From: Kluyvera intermedia
Lineage (GTDB): Bacteria > Pseudomonadota > Gammaproteobacteria > Enterobacterales > Enterobacteriaceae
Assembly: GCF_034424175.1 (NCBI RefSeq)
Contig: NZ_CP139986.1
Location: 2,480,001-2,544,000, forward strand
Length of the DNA: 64,000 nucleotides
Reading direction: 5' to 3'
Shown: in pieces, positions 1-8,660 of the stretch
Numbering within the stretch: the stretch's first letter is position 1
Layout of the letters: each line of letters begins with the position of its first letter
The notes under the pieces: generated by a model
Databases searched by the model: none
The model's input: the letters and a program-made list of their open reading frames with translations, nothing else
What the model was told of the DNA's origin: nothing
Made by a program: the position numbers and the translations under genes

Positions 1-112
1 TATTGATACCAATCTCTTGCAGATTCGGTGCGAGCGCCGCCACTTCCGGCCACAGTTCACCGCCCGTCGGGTAATACCAGTGAAAGCATTGTAATAAGGT
101 GTGGTTGCGCAT
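1..112 (-). CDS. amyA: Cytoplasmic alpha-amylase, N-terminal fragment (runs off the window)
   Basis: Only the first 37 codons are present; the gene continues beyond base 1. The start is ATG at 112 (minus strand) behind a GGAGA ribosome site. The N terminus, MRNHTLLQCFHWYYP followed by GGELWPEV, matches the start of the AmyA-type cytoplasmic alpha-amylase (glycoside hydrolase family 13), which hydrolyses alpha-1,4 glucans. There is no signal peptide, as expected for a cytoplasmic enzyme. It is divergent from srfA across about 245 bases that hold the promoters of both; I see no clear operator there. Family call from the N terminus only; symbol by resemblance to E. coli AmyA. Confidence 0.7.
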   Translation of the reverse strand, partial: MRNHTLLQCFHWYYPTGGELWPEVAALAPNLQEIGIN

Positions 113-357
113 ACCTGTTCTCCGTGTAAAGCGACACAAGAACTATAAATGGGAAATACGCGGTCCGCGATGTTCTATGACCTTAAGTCGCTAGAATGTA
201 TGACCGGTGTTGTCACTATAGGAAAAAACCACAAGATTTAACTTAAGTAAAAACATTCAATGCCACGAGAATTACCCTATTTACCCCTTTCATCCGCCGT
301 TTGTTGCATTTCGCTTTGCGTAAAGTAATGCCGTGAAGAAGTCTATGGGACAAGAAC

Positions 358-1680
358 GTGGCAAAAATTCTTTTACGCAGCGGAAGTCTTGATGATTTCC
401 AGGCCGTAGGCGGCGGCGGGCAAACCGTATTTCATCTGGCGTTGCAGGTGCGTGAAACCCTGCGTTTACGCAAACAACTCGCTCTGGCTGATTGTCTGGC
501 GATCCCGCAGCTTAACGATGAGGGCGACCGGGTAGACTGGTATTCGCCTGTTCATGGCGAGGTGGTGAGCTGGAAAGCCGCCGACGAGACGCTACGCACT
601 CGCGCACTACATTATTTAGAAGGGTTGCAGGAGAGCGCTCGCACGCTCAGCAAAAAGTGCCTGCAATCTGACAAAACCGCGCAGCAGCTGTTCGGTGCGC
701 TGTTGGAAAAATCGCTCCAGTTTCCCGGTGAAAACCACCTTTTTCTGGTCGATGGCAAGCCCGTTATCAGCTTCTGGGGGTTCGTGAACCTAAACGAAGC
801 CGCGCGTGAAGATACGCTGGATTGCTTGCGCTATGTTGAGCCGGAAGCCGTAGAGGAGCCGGTGATTGACGACGTTCCGGTCATTGAAGAGCCGGAAACT
901 CCGGCTATCGTCTTCCAGCAAGCGGACGCACCGCTGCTGGCGTCAGATGAGCCGCTGATTAACGCGTATACGTTACCGGATGAAGAGCCAGCTGAAACGC
1001 CAGCGCCTGTTTTGCCGATCGTTTCCGCCCCGCCATCTCCGGCGCGTCGTATCCGTTGGATGTGGGGGATCCCGCTCGCGGCAGCCGTCGCTGCCGTCGC
1101 TATTGCGGTGCCATTAATGATCCCGACGTCACAGGCAGAATCAGAGCCGGTTGCCCAGACCGTTGCCGTGCCGGAAATACCCGACTCCGCCCCCCTCCCT
1201 GTGTTAACCGCTTCGCTACCGTTGCATCAGGCCAGTTTCAAGCCCGAGCCGGTGGTTAAAGAAGAAGAGAAACCGGTAGTGATTGCGGCTATCCCGAAAG
1301 ACGCTATGGTGATGGATGCCACGCAAATGCGCACCGGCACCACCCGTTTTCTCAACGGCAACTGGCGTCTGCAGATGGATATCAGCGACGCGCATAGCGG
1401 TAAAGCGCCAAGTCTGCGCTATCAAATCCAGAATAATAAAGGCACTGCCCGCGTGGTGCGCGAAGGTAATATTATCTGCAAAGCAGCAATATTCTCAGGC
1501 TTACACCAAAACGGCGAACTGATGATTAAAAGCCGCGGCAATGCCCAGTGCAGCGACGGTACGCGCTATCCGCTACCGGAAGTCAGCTGTAAACCCGGAA
1601 ACAGCAATGTGGCCGTTTGTACCGCACGGTTTGACGCCAAAACGGTTGTCCCGTTGACCTTTAAAAAGACGGGAGCGTAA
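358..1680 (+). CDS. srfA: SrfA, membrane-anchored first component of SrfABC
   Basis: First gene of a tight three-gene operon (3-base gap to srfB). The 440-residue protein has a soluble N-terminal half (about 1-165), an acidic Pro/Glu-rich linker (about 165-225), one hydrophobic segment at about 233-254 after an Arg-rich stretch, and a C-terminal domain (about 315-440) with four cysteines. This suggests a bitopic inner-membrane protein with the C-terminal domain in the periplasm. It resembles SrfA, annotated in Salmonella as an SsrB-regulated virulence-associated factor; the molecular function is not established. GTG start at 358 is preceded by a weak GGGA. Symbol from recognising the SrfA/B/C series by order, lengths and the SrfB motifs. 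Confidence 0.82.
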   Translation: MAKILLRSGSLDDFQAVGGGGQTVFHLALQVRETLRLRKQLALADCLAIPQLNDEGDRVDWYSPVHGEVVSWKAADETLRTRALHYLEGLQESARTLSKKCLQSDKTAQQLFGALLEKSLQFPGENHLFLVDGKPVISFWGFVNLNEAAREDTLDCLRYVEPEAVEEPVIDDVPVIEEPETPAIVFQQADAPLLASDEPLINAYTLPDEEPAETPAPVLPIVSAPPSPARRIRWMWGIPLAAAVAAVAIAVPLMIPTSQAESEPVAQTVAVPEIPDSAPLPVLTASLPLHQASFKPEPVVKEEEKPVVIAAIPKDAMVMDATQMRTGTTRFLNGNWRLQMDISDAHSGKAPSLRYQIQNNKGTARVVREGNIICKAAIFSGLHQNGELMIKSRGNAQCSDGTRYPLPEVSCKPGNSNVAVCTARFDAKTVVPLTFKKTGA

Positions 1681-1683
1681 ACC

Positions 1684-4665
1684 ATGCTGGTGACCCTATG
1701 TGATTACAAACAGAGCGTGACGCTGATTGCCAATAGCGGCGTTCAATTCCTCGACTTTGGCCTGAGCCCGCAAGAGTCGCTGCAGCACGGCCGTTTTGTG
1801 CGTAAAACCGCCAACGGCCCGCTATTGCGTCTGGACTATGATGTTGTCAACCAACGTCATACCTTGCCCGGCGAAGCAGGCCGTCCGCCTGAAGTGGTGA
1901 AACCCGAATCCACCTTGCCGCTGCATCAATCACTCACCCTGTTGGACGGCGTCTGGCTGCCGCTGCCTTTTTTACGTTTTAACCCGCCGCGCACCTTTGT
2001 TGAAGGGCCGGACAACTGGGCTCGGGTGCAAATTCGTAAACTCGCCACGCCAGATAGCACGGGTAATACGCACCGCGTCACGCTGGCGTTTGACAGCCAG
2101 GTTAGCGATGACGTCGCAACCGCGTTGTCGCCCGTGACTAACGATCTGCTGAACGGCACGCGTTTTGCCCTGGCCTGGCGCGATCATGAAGTGAATGATT
2201 TCCTGGATCAGACGTGGATTGACGGCTGGCTGCGCGAAGTGTTCCAGCAAAGTCTTGCCACCCATGAGACCCGCAGCGAACGTGATGTCAGCCAGGCGCT
2301 GAGAAGTTTTGAATATCAGGGCCACTGGCTCAATATTCTGGCGCTGCTGGGTGAACAGTTAACGGTGCCGGAGATTAAAATCGTCACCGCCACCCTCAGC
2401 ACGCCGGCAATTCCAGTGGATCTGATTCTGGACGTTGGCAATACCCACACCTGCGGCGTCATCATTGAAGATCACGGCGATGCGAACGACGGCCTGCGGC
2501 AGACCGCTGAATTACAAGTACGCTCGCTGAGCGAGCCGCAATATCTCAACGAACCGCTGTTTACCAGCCGCGTAGAGTTTTCAGAATCACGCTTCGGCAA
2601 ACAACATTTCTCCGTGGAAAGTGGACGCGAAGATGCGTTTATCTGGCCTTCCCTGGTGCGCGTCGGCGATGAAGCCCGCAAACTGGCGATGCAGCGTTTG
2701 GGTACCGAAGGTTACACTGGCATCTCCAGCCCACGCCGCTACCTGTGGGATGAAACGCCAACCGTGCAGGACTGGCGCTTTAGCCAGATGAACGGCAAAA
2801 CCCAACGTGAACCACTGGCGACCGCCTTCCCGTTGATGAACCTGATGAATGACGAAGGCCAGCCGCTGTTCACCCTTCCTGCGGATGAGCGCATGCCGGT
2901 CTTCTCGCCGCAGTACAGCCGCAGCACCCTGATGACCCATATGCTGTGCGAGCTGCTGTCGCAGGCGTTGGGGCAAATCAACAGCGTGGCGACGCGTCTG
3001 CGTTTAGGTTTCCCGGCCTCACCGCGCCAGTTGCGGACGTTAATTTTGACCCTGCCATCGGCGATGCCAAAGCAGGAGCGTGAAATCTTCCGCCGTCGCA
3101 TGTTCGAAGCCATCGCCCTGGTGTGGAAAGCGATGGGTTGGCATCCGCAGGATGACGATTTTGCAAATGTGCGCTTGCAGGAAAAGAGCGTCGTGCCTAT
3201 CCCGAAAATTCACATGGAGTGGGATGAAGCCAGCTGTGGTCAATTAGTGTGGCTGTATAACGAAGCCATCTCTCACTTTGCCGGGCAGACCGAGGCGCTG
3301 TTTGCCTCGATGGCGCGTCCTGATCGCCTGCCGGAAGCGGGGGTTACGGCGGGACGAGCCTTGCGCATTGCCTCGCTGGATCTCGGCGGCGGCACCACGG
3401 ACATGGCGATTGCCCAATATCAGCTTGACGATGGTATTGGCGGCAACGTCAAAATCACCCCGCAACTGCTGTTCCGTGAAGGCTTTAAAATCGCCGGTGA
3501 TGATGTGTTGCTGGATATCATCCAACGCTGCGTGTTGCCTGCGCTGCAAACCCAACTGCAAAAATCCGGTGTTGCCGATGCACAAGCGCTGATGGCGACG
3601 CTGTTTGGCGACTCCGGGCGACTGGATACTCAGGCTGTATTGCGTCAACAAACCACGTTACAGCTGTTTATGCCCATCGGCCACGCCATCCTGGCGGCGT
3701 GGGAGCAAAGCGATGTCCAGGACCCGCTGGCCGGGCTACACGCCACGTTTGGCGAATTGCTCCCGCAAACGCCGACCCGTAATGTGATGAACTATGTCGG
3801 CCAGGCGATTGAGCATGCGCTGCCCGCAGCAAGCACACCGTTTGATCTGCTGGCAGTGCCAATTGAGGTCACCTTCAGTACCTTACAGCAAGCGATGCTC
3901 GCCGGTGAATTTACCCTGGCCGGGCCGCTACATGCCCTGTGCGAAGCCATTTCTCACTATGCCTGTGACGTACTGCTGGTCACCGGGCGACCGGGCTGCT
4001 TGCCTGGTGTGCAGGCGCTGATCCGCTATCTTCAGCCGGTACCGGTCAACCGTATGGTGTGGCTGGATAAATATCACGTTCATGAATGGTATCCGTTTAG
4101 CCAGCAAGGACGTATCGGTAACCCGAAATCAACCGCCGCCGTCGGTGCGATGCTGTGTAGTCTGGCGCTGGATCTGCGCCTGCCGCACTTCAACTTTAAA
4201 GCGGCCGATATTGGTGCATACTCGACCGTACGCTATCTCGGCGTGCTGGATAAAACGGTTAACACGTTGCGCGACGAGAATATCTGGTATCACGACCTCG
4301 ACCTGGATAAGCCCGGAGCCAAACTTGATGCTCGCCTGCACTTCCCGCTGCGAGGCAACGTCACGCTGGGCTTCCGCCAACTGGCTAACACCCGCTGGCC
4401 AGCGACTCCGCTCTATACGCTAAGCATTAACTCGCCAGAGCTGGCGAAAGCCATCGCCGGTGATGGCGTGCTTCAGGTTCGCCTGAAACTTGAGGGCGGC
4501 AGCAAGCATGAAGCGCCGCAGGCGTTTGTTCTGAGCGAAGCCTGGCTTCAGGACGGTACGCCCGTCTCACCGGATGCCCTGACCTTAAAACTGAACACTC
4601 TGGCTGACCGCCGCCACAGCGGTAGCCACTACTGGATTGATAGCGGGAGCGTATTCCTCAAATGA
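1684..4665 (+). CDS. srfB: SrfB, Hsp70/actin-fold ATPase-like component of SrfABC
   Basis: 993 residues. Three signatures of the actin/Hsp70 ATPase fold are visible in order: a phosphate-1-like strand LILDVGNTHTC (about 247-257), a phosphate-2 strand SLDLGGGTTDMA (about 564-575) and an adenosine-type motif LVTGRPGCLPG (about 765-775). The N-terminal 240 residues and the C-terminal 150 are accessory. This supports an ATP-binding, chaperone-like or switch role; the actual activity is unknown. It overlaps srfC by 4 bases (ATGA), so B and C are probably translationally coupled. Family annotation in Salmonella and Xenorhabdus is virulence factor or toxin component. Confidence 0.87.
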   Translation: MLVTLCDYKQSVTLIANSGVQFLDFGLSPQESLQHGRFVRKTANGPLLRLDYDVVNQRHTLPGEAGRPPEVVKPESTLPLHQSLTLLDGVWLPLPFLRFNPPRTFVEGPDNWARVQIRKLATPDSTGNTHRVTLAFDSQVSDDVATALSPVTNDLLNGTRFALAWRDHEVNDFLDQTWIDGWLREVFQQSLATHETRSERDVSQALRSFEYQGHWLNILALLGEQLTVPEIKIVTATLSTPAIPVDLILDVGNTHTCGVIIEDHGDANDGLRQTAELQVRSLSEPQYLNEPLFTSRVEFSESRFGKQHFSVESGREDAFIWPSLVRVGDEARKLAMQRLGTEGYTGISSPRRYLWDETPTVQDWRFSQMNGKTQREPLATAFPLMNLMNDEGQPLFTLPADERMPVFSPQYSRSTLMTHMLCELLSQALGQINSVATRLRLGFPASPRQLRTLILTLPSAMPKQEREIFRRRMFEAIALVWKAMGWHPQDDDFANVRLQEKSVVPIPKIHMEWDEASCGQLVWLYNEAISHFAGQTEALFASMARPDRLPEAGVTAGRALRIASLDLGGGTTDMAIAQYQLDDGIGGNVKITPQLLFREGFKIAGDDVLLDIIQRCVLPALQTQLQKSGVADAQALMATLFGDSGRLDTQAVLRQQTTLQLFMPIGHAILAAWEQSDVQDPLAGLHATFGELLPQTPTRNVMNYVGQAIEHALPAASTPFDLLAVPIEVTFSTLQQAMLAGEFTLAGPLHALCEAISHYACDVLLVTGRPGCLPGVQALIRYLQPVPVNRMVWLDKYHVHEWYPFSQQGRIGNPKSTAAVGAMLCSLALDLRLPHFNFKAADIGAYSTVRYLGVLDKTVNTLRDENIWYHDLDLDKPGAKLDARLHFPLRGNVTLGFRQLANTRWPATPLYTLSINSPELAKAIAGDGVLQVRLKLEGGSKHEAPQAFVLSEAWLQDGTPVSPDALTLKLNTLADRRHSGSHYWIDSGSVFLK

Positions 4666-6788
4666 CCCCATTACAAAACGTTATCGATTGGCTCGCCGCC
4701 GCCCGACAAAGCAATCCGCTGCTGGACGATGATGCTGACGCCCTGCTGACGCGCTTGCTGGCGCTTGATGCCCAGCAAGCCTCTCAATTAGCAAGCAGCA
4801 AACTCCGACCCAGCATTGCGCTTTTCGGTCATTCACAAGCGTCAAAGGCGCATCTCCTGCGCACGCTGTGCGGCAACGGTGATGAACGTTTATCGGTGCA
4901 AGCAGGCAGCAAGACGCTTGATTATTTCAGCCATATCAATCCAGGACACTGTCTGACGCAGATGGCCGTGCGCTTTAGTCGAACGCCTGCCACCGCCGAC
5001 GATGCATTCCCCCTGCGCCTGACGCTGCTCAGCGAAGCGGCTTTGGTGCAATTGTTTATCGCCCATGCGTGGCAGCGCGGCGACGTGCGTGCCCCCGACG
5101 CGACCGTTATTGCCCAGCGCCTGCGTGGTTGGCAGAGTCTACGCCAGCCGCAGCCTGTACCGGGCATTACGCCCAAAGAGATTGCTGCTATTGCGCGATT
5201 CTGGCGCGATACCCTACCCACGTCATACCAGCAAATTGACGATGGTTTGTGGTATCAGTTTGCGCAACTGCTGCCCTCTTTGGATCTCACCGCACGAGCG
5301 CGGGCATGGTCGTTATTATGGGGAGAACAGCAAGAGCTCACGCAGCAATGGCTGACGCTTGCGCATACGTTGCATCAGTTGGGGAATCGTCGGGAAGTTT
5401 TGGCGCCGCTTAGCCTGTTGGTTGATGCCTTCACGCTACCAATGGACACCTTTTTAATGCCGGGAGGAGAAAGCGATGACGCCGTATTGGTTCATCCGCT
5501 CTCCGACGATGGCTATCAAAATGCGGTGAGTATTCCAGTCGCGGGATTGGCGCTGTTGACGGTCGAACTGGTGCTCAGCACCGAACATGGCGTGCTGGAT
5601 GACGTTGATATTATTGATATTCCCGTACCTCCCGCCAGCACCGACGCGCCACTGTGGGCCTGTAAATGCCGGTGGCTACTTGATCATTATCGTCAGCATC
5701 AGCAGCCTGATATTGTACTGGTGTGCAACGCAACCGCCCAACGCGCAGCGATTCCGTCAACCGCCAAAGCGCTACTGCGCTGGGTCAATGAAACGCAGCC
5801 TAGCCAGGAAAATAAACTGCCCGGACTGGTATGGGCCATTACCCCGCAAGACGATCGTTTTATTCATAAATGTCATTTTGATGAAACCGTTCAGCAACTG
5901 GTCGGTAAGCCGGGTCTGCACTGGGGCACCTTGCAGGCGTTGGATCACAGCAGCCTGCAGCGGTTGATTGAATGGTTATCGCAGGCCACACAACCGGCAT
6001 TACGCCAACGCCGTTTCGCCGCGATGATCGCGGGTTATCAGCAACAATTGCGCACCCTATGCCAGCCATTGTTGACCCGCGCCGAGCGGGATACCGTGCA
6101 AATAGAAACCGCCATCCGTGAACTGCAAACCCATGCATCACGCCACGGTGAATTGCTGGAAAGTTTGCTGCCGGAATTGGCTGCGTTTGAGGCGTTGTGT
6201 CAGGTACAACAGCAGCGGGAAGAAAAAGTGAGCGGGTTGTTTAATGATTCGGTGGATCTGTTCGCCGTGCAGGAGGCACCGCAATACCACGCGCTTTCGC
6301 ATCAGGATCCTGGTTCTCTGGCCTACACAATGTGGTGTAAGCATTTGCGCCAATGGAGCCGTCAACCGCATGCCCAGTTAACCTCCGCGACCCAGCAGCA
6401 ACTGGTGCTCACGCTCATCACCGCGAGCCAAAGGCTGGCGCTGGCGCAGCAGTTGCGCCGCGTTAGCGCTGAACAACAGGCAGGTGCCGCTCAGCTTCGC
6501 GCAACTCTGGGGAATTTTATTAACTGGTTGGGCTATGCCGAACTGCCGATCGCGCAGCGTCCAGCTAGCCGTATCGCTAAAGGCAGCACCATTTTTGCGC
6601 AAACCTCGGCCACCAGCAGTGCCCGTCTGACCCAGCTTGGCGAACAGCCAGTGCATGCCGCTTCCCGCTACGTCTACGACTGGCTGGTGGCACTGTATAC
6701 ACGCAGTACTGAGCCGGGTGAAGAGATAAATGCGTGGCATTTAGACAAAGAGGTTCAGCACCAGCTTCAGGAGTTGCTCCGGTTTTAG
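4662..6788 (+). CDS. srfC: SrfC, large degenerate GTPase-like component of SrfABC
   Basis: 708 residues, last gene of srfABC. Near the N terminus a P-loop-like turn, ALFGHSQASKAHLL (about residues 53-66), sits where a Walker A would be but lacks the canonical GK[ST]. Downstream, DDVDIIDIPVPP (about 313-324) resembles a G3 strand and VLVCNAT (about 349-355) a G4 strand. The C-terminal half is Gln/Leu-rich and helical, like dynamin-family stalks. I read it as a diverged dynamin-like GTPase, which is inference. It is annotated elsewhere as putative virulence factor SrfC. A REP-like palindrome follows 11 bases after the stop. Confidence 0.83.
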   Translation: MTPLQNVIDWLAAARQSNPLLDDDADALLTRLLALDAQQASQLASSKLRPSIALFGHSQASKAHLLRTLCGNGDERLSVQAGSKTLDYFSHINPGHCLTQMAVRFSRTPATADDAFPLRLTLLSEAALVQLFIAHAWQRGDVRAPDATVIAQRLRGWQSLRQPQPVPGITPKEIAAIARFWRDTLPTSYQQIDDGLWYQFAQLLPSLDLTARARAWSLLWGEQQELTQQWLTLAHTLHQLGNRREVLAPLSLLVDAFTLPMDTFLMPGGESDDAVLVHPLSDDGYQNAVSIPVAGLALLTVELVLSTEHGVLDDVDIIDIPVPPASTDAPLWACKCRWLLDHYRQHQQPDIVLVCNATAQRAAIPSTAKALLRWVNETQPSQENKLPGLVWAITPQDDRFIHKCHFDETVQQLVGKPGLHWGTLQALDHSSLQRLIEWLSQATQPALRQRRFAAMIAGYQQQLRTLCQPLLTRAERDTVQIETAIRELQTHASRHGELLESLLPELAAFEALCQVQQQREEKVSGLFNDSVDLFAVQEAPQYHALSHQDPGSLAYTMWCKHLRQWSRQPHAQLTSATQQQLVLTLITASQRLALAQQLRRVSAEQQAGAAQLRATLGNFINWLGYAELPIAQRPASRIAKGSTIFAQTSATSSARLTQLGEQPVHAASRYVYDWLVALYTRSTEPGEEINAWHLDKEVQHQLQELLRF

Positions 6789-6799
6789 TTCTGAGCCTG

Positions 6800-6830
6800 T
6801 CCCGGACTCGGCGTCGCCTCGTCCGGGCTA
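6800..6830 (-). repeat. REP-like palindromic unit downstream of srfC
   Basis: A GC-rich imperfect palindrome of the class that reads TAGCCCGGACGAGGCG on the minus strand and closes with GAGTCCGGGA. The same core recurs at 14222-14258 and 58297-58330. Such extragenic palindromes lie at 3' ends of enterobacterial operons and stabilise or terminate transcripts. Here it lies between the convergent srfC and the MetE-like gene. Confidence 0.7.
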
Positions 6831-6924
6831 CCTAGGGGTGTAGTCGGTACTCTGTCATAGTCGCGCCGTGCATAAAGTCGATACTGTGAGCATCTGCGAC
6901 ATACGCTTCGCGCCATCAGGCGGT

Positions 6925-8028
6925 CTACCAGACCTGTGCAGCTATTCCCGTGACCAGACGCACTTTATCCCACTGCTGCTGCTCGCTGAGGCTGTTTCCC
7001 TCTTCGGTAGAGGCGAAGCCGCACTGCGGGCTCAGGCAAATTTGATCTAAGGAGACAAAGTTGGCGGCTTCCGCCACGCGGGCTTTCACGCCTTCCGGGT
7101 TTTCCAGCTCGCCATTTTTGGTGGTGATTAATCCCAGCACCACTTTCTGTTCTCCCTTAGGGACAAAGCGTAGCGGCGCGAAATCACCCGAGCGATCGTT
7201 GTCATATTCGAGGAAGAATGCGTCAACCTTCACGCGGCCAAAGAGGATCTCCGCGACCGGCTCATATCCCCCTTCCGAAATCCACGTTGAGCGGAAATTA
7301 CCGCGACAGACGTGCAGGCCAACAATCAGATCATCAGGCTTGCCTTCCAGCGCACGGTTCAGCACGTTGGCGTAGATAGCTGCCAGCTCATCCGGACAGT
7401 CACCCCGCTCACGTACCTGACGGCGTTGCTCATCAGAGCACAGATAGGCCCAGACGGTGTCATCGAGTTGCAGATAACGACAACCGGCATCGTAAAAAGC
7501 GCGGATCGCGTCACGCCAGGTGTCAGCCAGATCGTTGAAATAGTCCGCCAGATTCGGATATACCGTCGCATCAATGTCCTTACGACCGCCCCGGAAGTGC
7601 AATACACTCGGGCTTGGGATGGTCATTTTTGGCGTAGCATCGCCGCTGATGCTTTTCAGAAAGCGAAAATCTTCCAACATCGGATGTTCGCCAAAGCCCA
7701 GTTTACCGGTCACGCGAACGCCATGAGCGCGAGTCTGCACACCATTAAACTGGATGCCTTGCTCGGAATCGTAGCGTTCTACGCCCTGTAATCCATCGAA
7801 GAAATCAAAATGCCACCAGGCACGGCGAAACTCGCCGTCAGTCACCACATGCAGACCACAATCACACTGGTGCTGTACCACGCGGCGTATTTCAGCATCC
7901 TCTACGGAACGCAGTTGCTGCGCATTGATTTCACCGTCAGCAAACTGCAGGCGAGCCTGTTTAATCGCCTGTGGGCGTAAAAAACTGCCAACGATATCGG
8001 CGCGATATGGAGCGTGTTGATGTGACAT
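6925..8028 (-). CDS. MetE C-terminal-domain-like, cobalamin-independent methionine synthase II family protein
   Basis: 367 residues, the length of stand-alone MetE-C/YxjG-type proteins rather than full MetE (about 750). The N terminus (MSHQHAPYRADIVGSFLRP) and the metal-site motifs GLHVCRGN and CLSPQCGF are typical of the UROD/MetE-like TIM barrel, where the His-x-Cys and distal Cys bind zinc that activates a thiol acceptor. Such proteins are thought to transfer a methyl group to homocysteine or another thiol from a non-folate donor; the true substrate is unknown. Start ATG at 8028 has a GGAG site. It lies with a rhodanese and FtrA, hinting at sulfur metabolism. Confidence 0.82.
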   Translation of the reverse strand: MSHQHAPYRADIVGSFLRPQAIKQARLQFADGEINAQQLRSVEDAEIRRVVQHQCDCGLHVVTDGEFRRAWWHFDFFDGLQGVERYDSEQGIQFNGVQTRAHGVRVTGKLGFGEHPMLEDFRFLKSISGDATPKMTIPSPSVLHFRGGRKDIDATVYPNLADYFNDLADTWRDAIRAFYDAGCRYLQLDDTVWAYLCSDEQRRQVRERGDCPDELAAIYANVLNRALEGKPDDLIVGLHVCRGNFRSTWISEGGYEPVAEILFGRVKVDAFFLEYDNDRSGDFAPLRFVPKGEQKVVLGLITTKNGELENPEGVKARVAEAANFVSLDQICLSPQCGFASTEEGNSLSEQQQWDKVRLVTGIAAQVW

Positions 8029-8182
8029 GCGTTCTCCTTACTCCCTCAGACAAACTGGTTGCCTTGAGTGATAATTTATTATTTGAATTATTTAGCCATC
8101 TGGACGGCTACATGTCTGAATAGTGACATCCGTGACCCTCGCAGGCAAACGAGAAAAATTCATCACTCATGAAAAAAATTCA

Positions 8183-8578
8183 TCATGGTGTGGAAAACGC
8201 AAAACCTTCATCTTGCCAGCCGGTGATCCCGCCGATCATTACCTTTACCGGACGACCAAGAATGGCCAGTTTAAGCGCAGCACGGTCAGCTCCGTTACAG
8301 TGCGGCCCTGCGCAATAGACGACAAAGACCGTATCTTCTGGCCATTCCTGCATCCGCTTAGCGGTGATATCGATATGTCGCAGGTGTATGGCGCCGGGAA
8401 TATGGCGACGTGAATACATCTCAGGACTTCCCACCACATGCAGCAGCACAAAATCAGGGGCAGGTTGTTGCAATGATGCGTAAACGTCCGCGCAGTCGGT
8501 TTCACACGCCAGGCGCTGGCGAAAATGCGCAGCGGCTTCCACTGGGTGGGCGGCTGGAAATTCAGTTACGTAACTCAT
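8183..8578 (-). CDS. Single-domain rhodanese (sulfurtransferase-like)
   Basis: 131 residues. One rhodanese domain spans about 25-128: the central strand DFVLLHVVG, the motif RRHIPGAIHLRH, and the active-site loop VVYCAGPHCNGADRAA with the candidate catalytic cysteine in PHC. The C-terminal IGGITGW is a family hallmark. Such proteins carry persulfide sulfur between donors and acceptors. It is divergent from ftrA (82-base gap), an arrangement suggesting FtrA regulates it. Substrate unknown. Confidence 0.85.
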   Translation of the reverse strand: MSYVTEFPAAHPVEAAAHFRQRLACETDCADVYASLQQPAPDFVLLHVVGSPEMYSRRHIPGAIHLRHIDITAKRMQEWPEDTVFVVYCAGPHCNGADRAALKLAILGRPVKVMIGGITGWQDEGFAFSTP

Positions 8579-8660
8579 CGTTAATTCTCCGGTTATATGT
8601 TACCTGTATGGCAACGACCGAATGAGTATAAACAGGTAACCCTGGTGAGGACCGCCCGCA

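Noticed and set aside
7312..7791. 159-residue plus-strand ORF
   Set aside because: Antisense to the MetE-like gene, no ribosome site, no family features.
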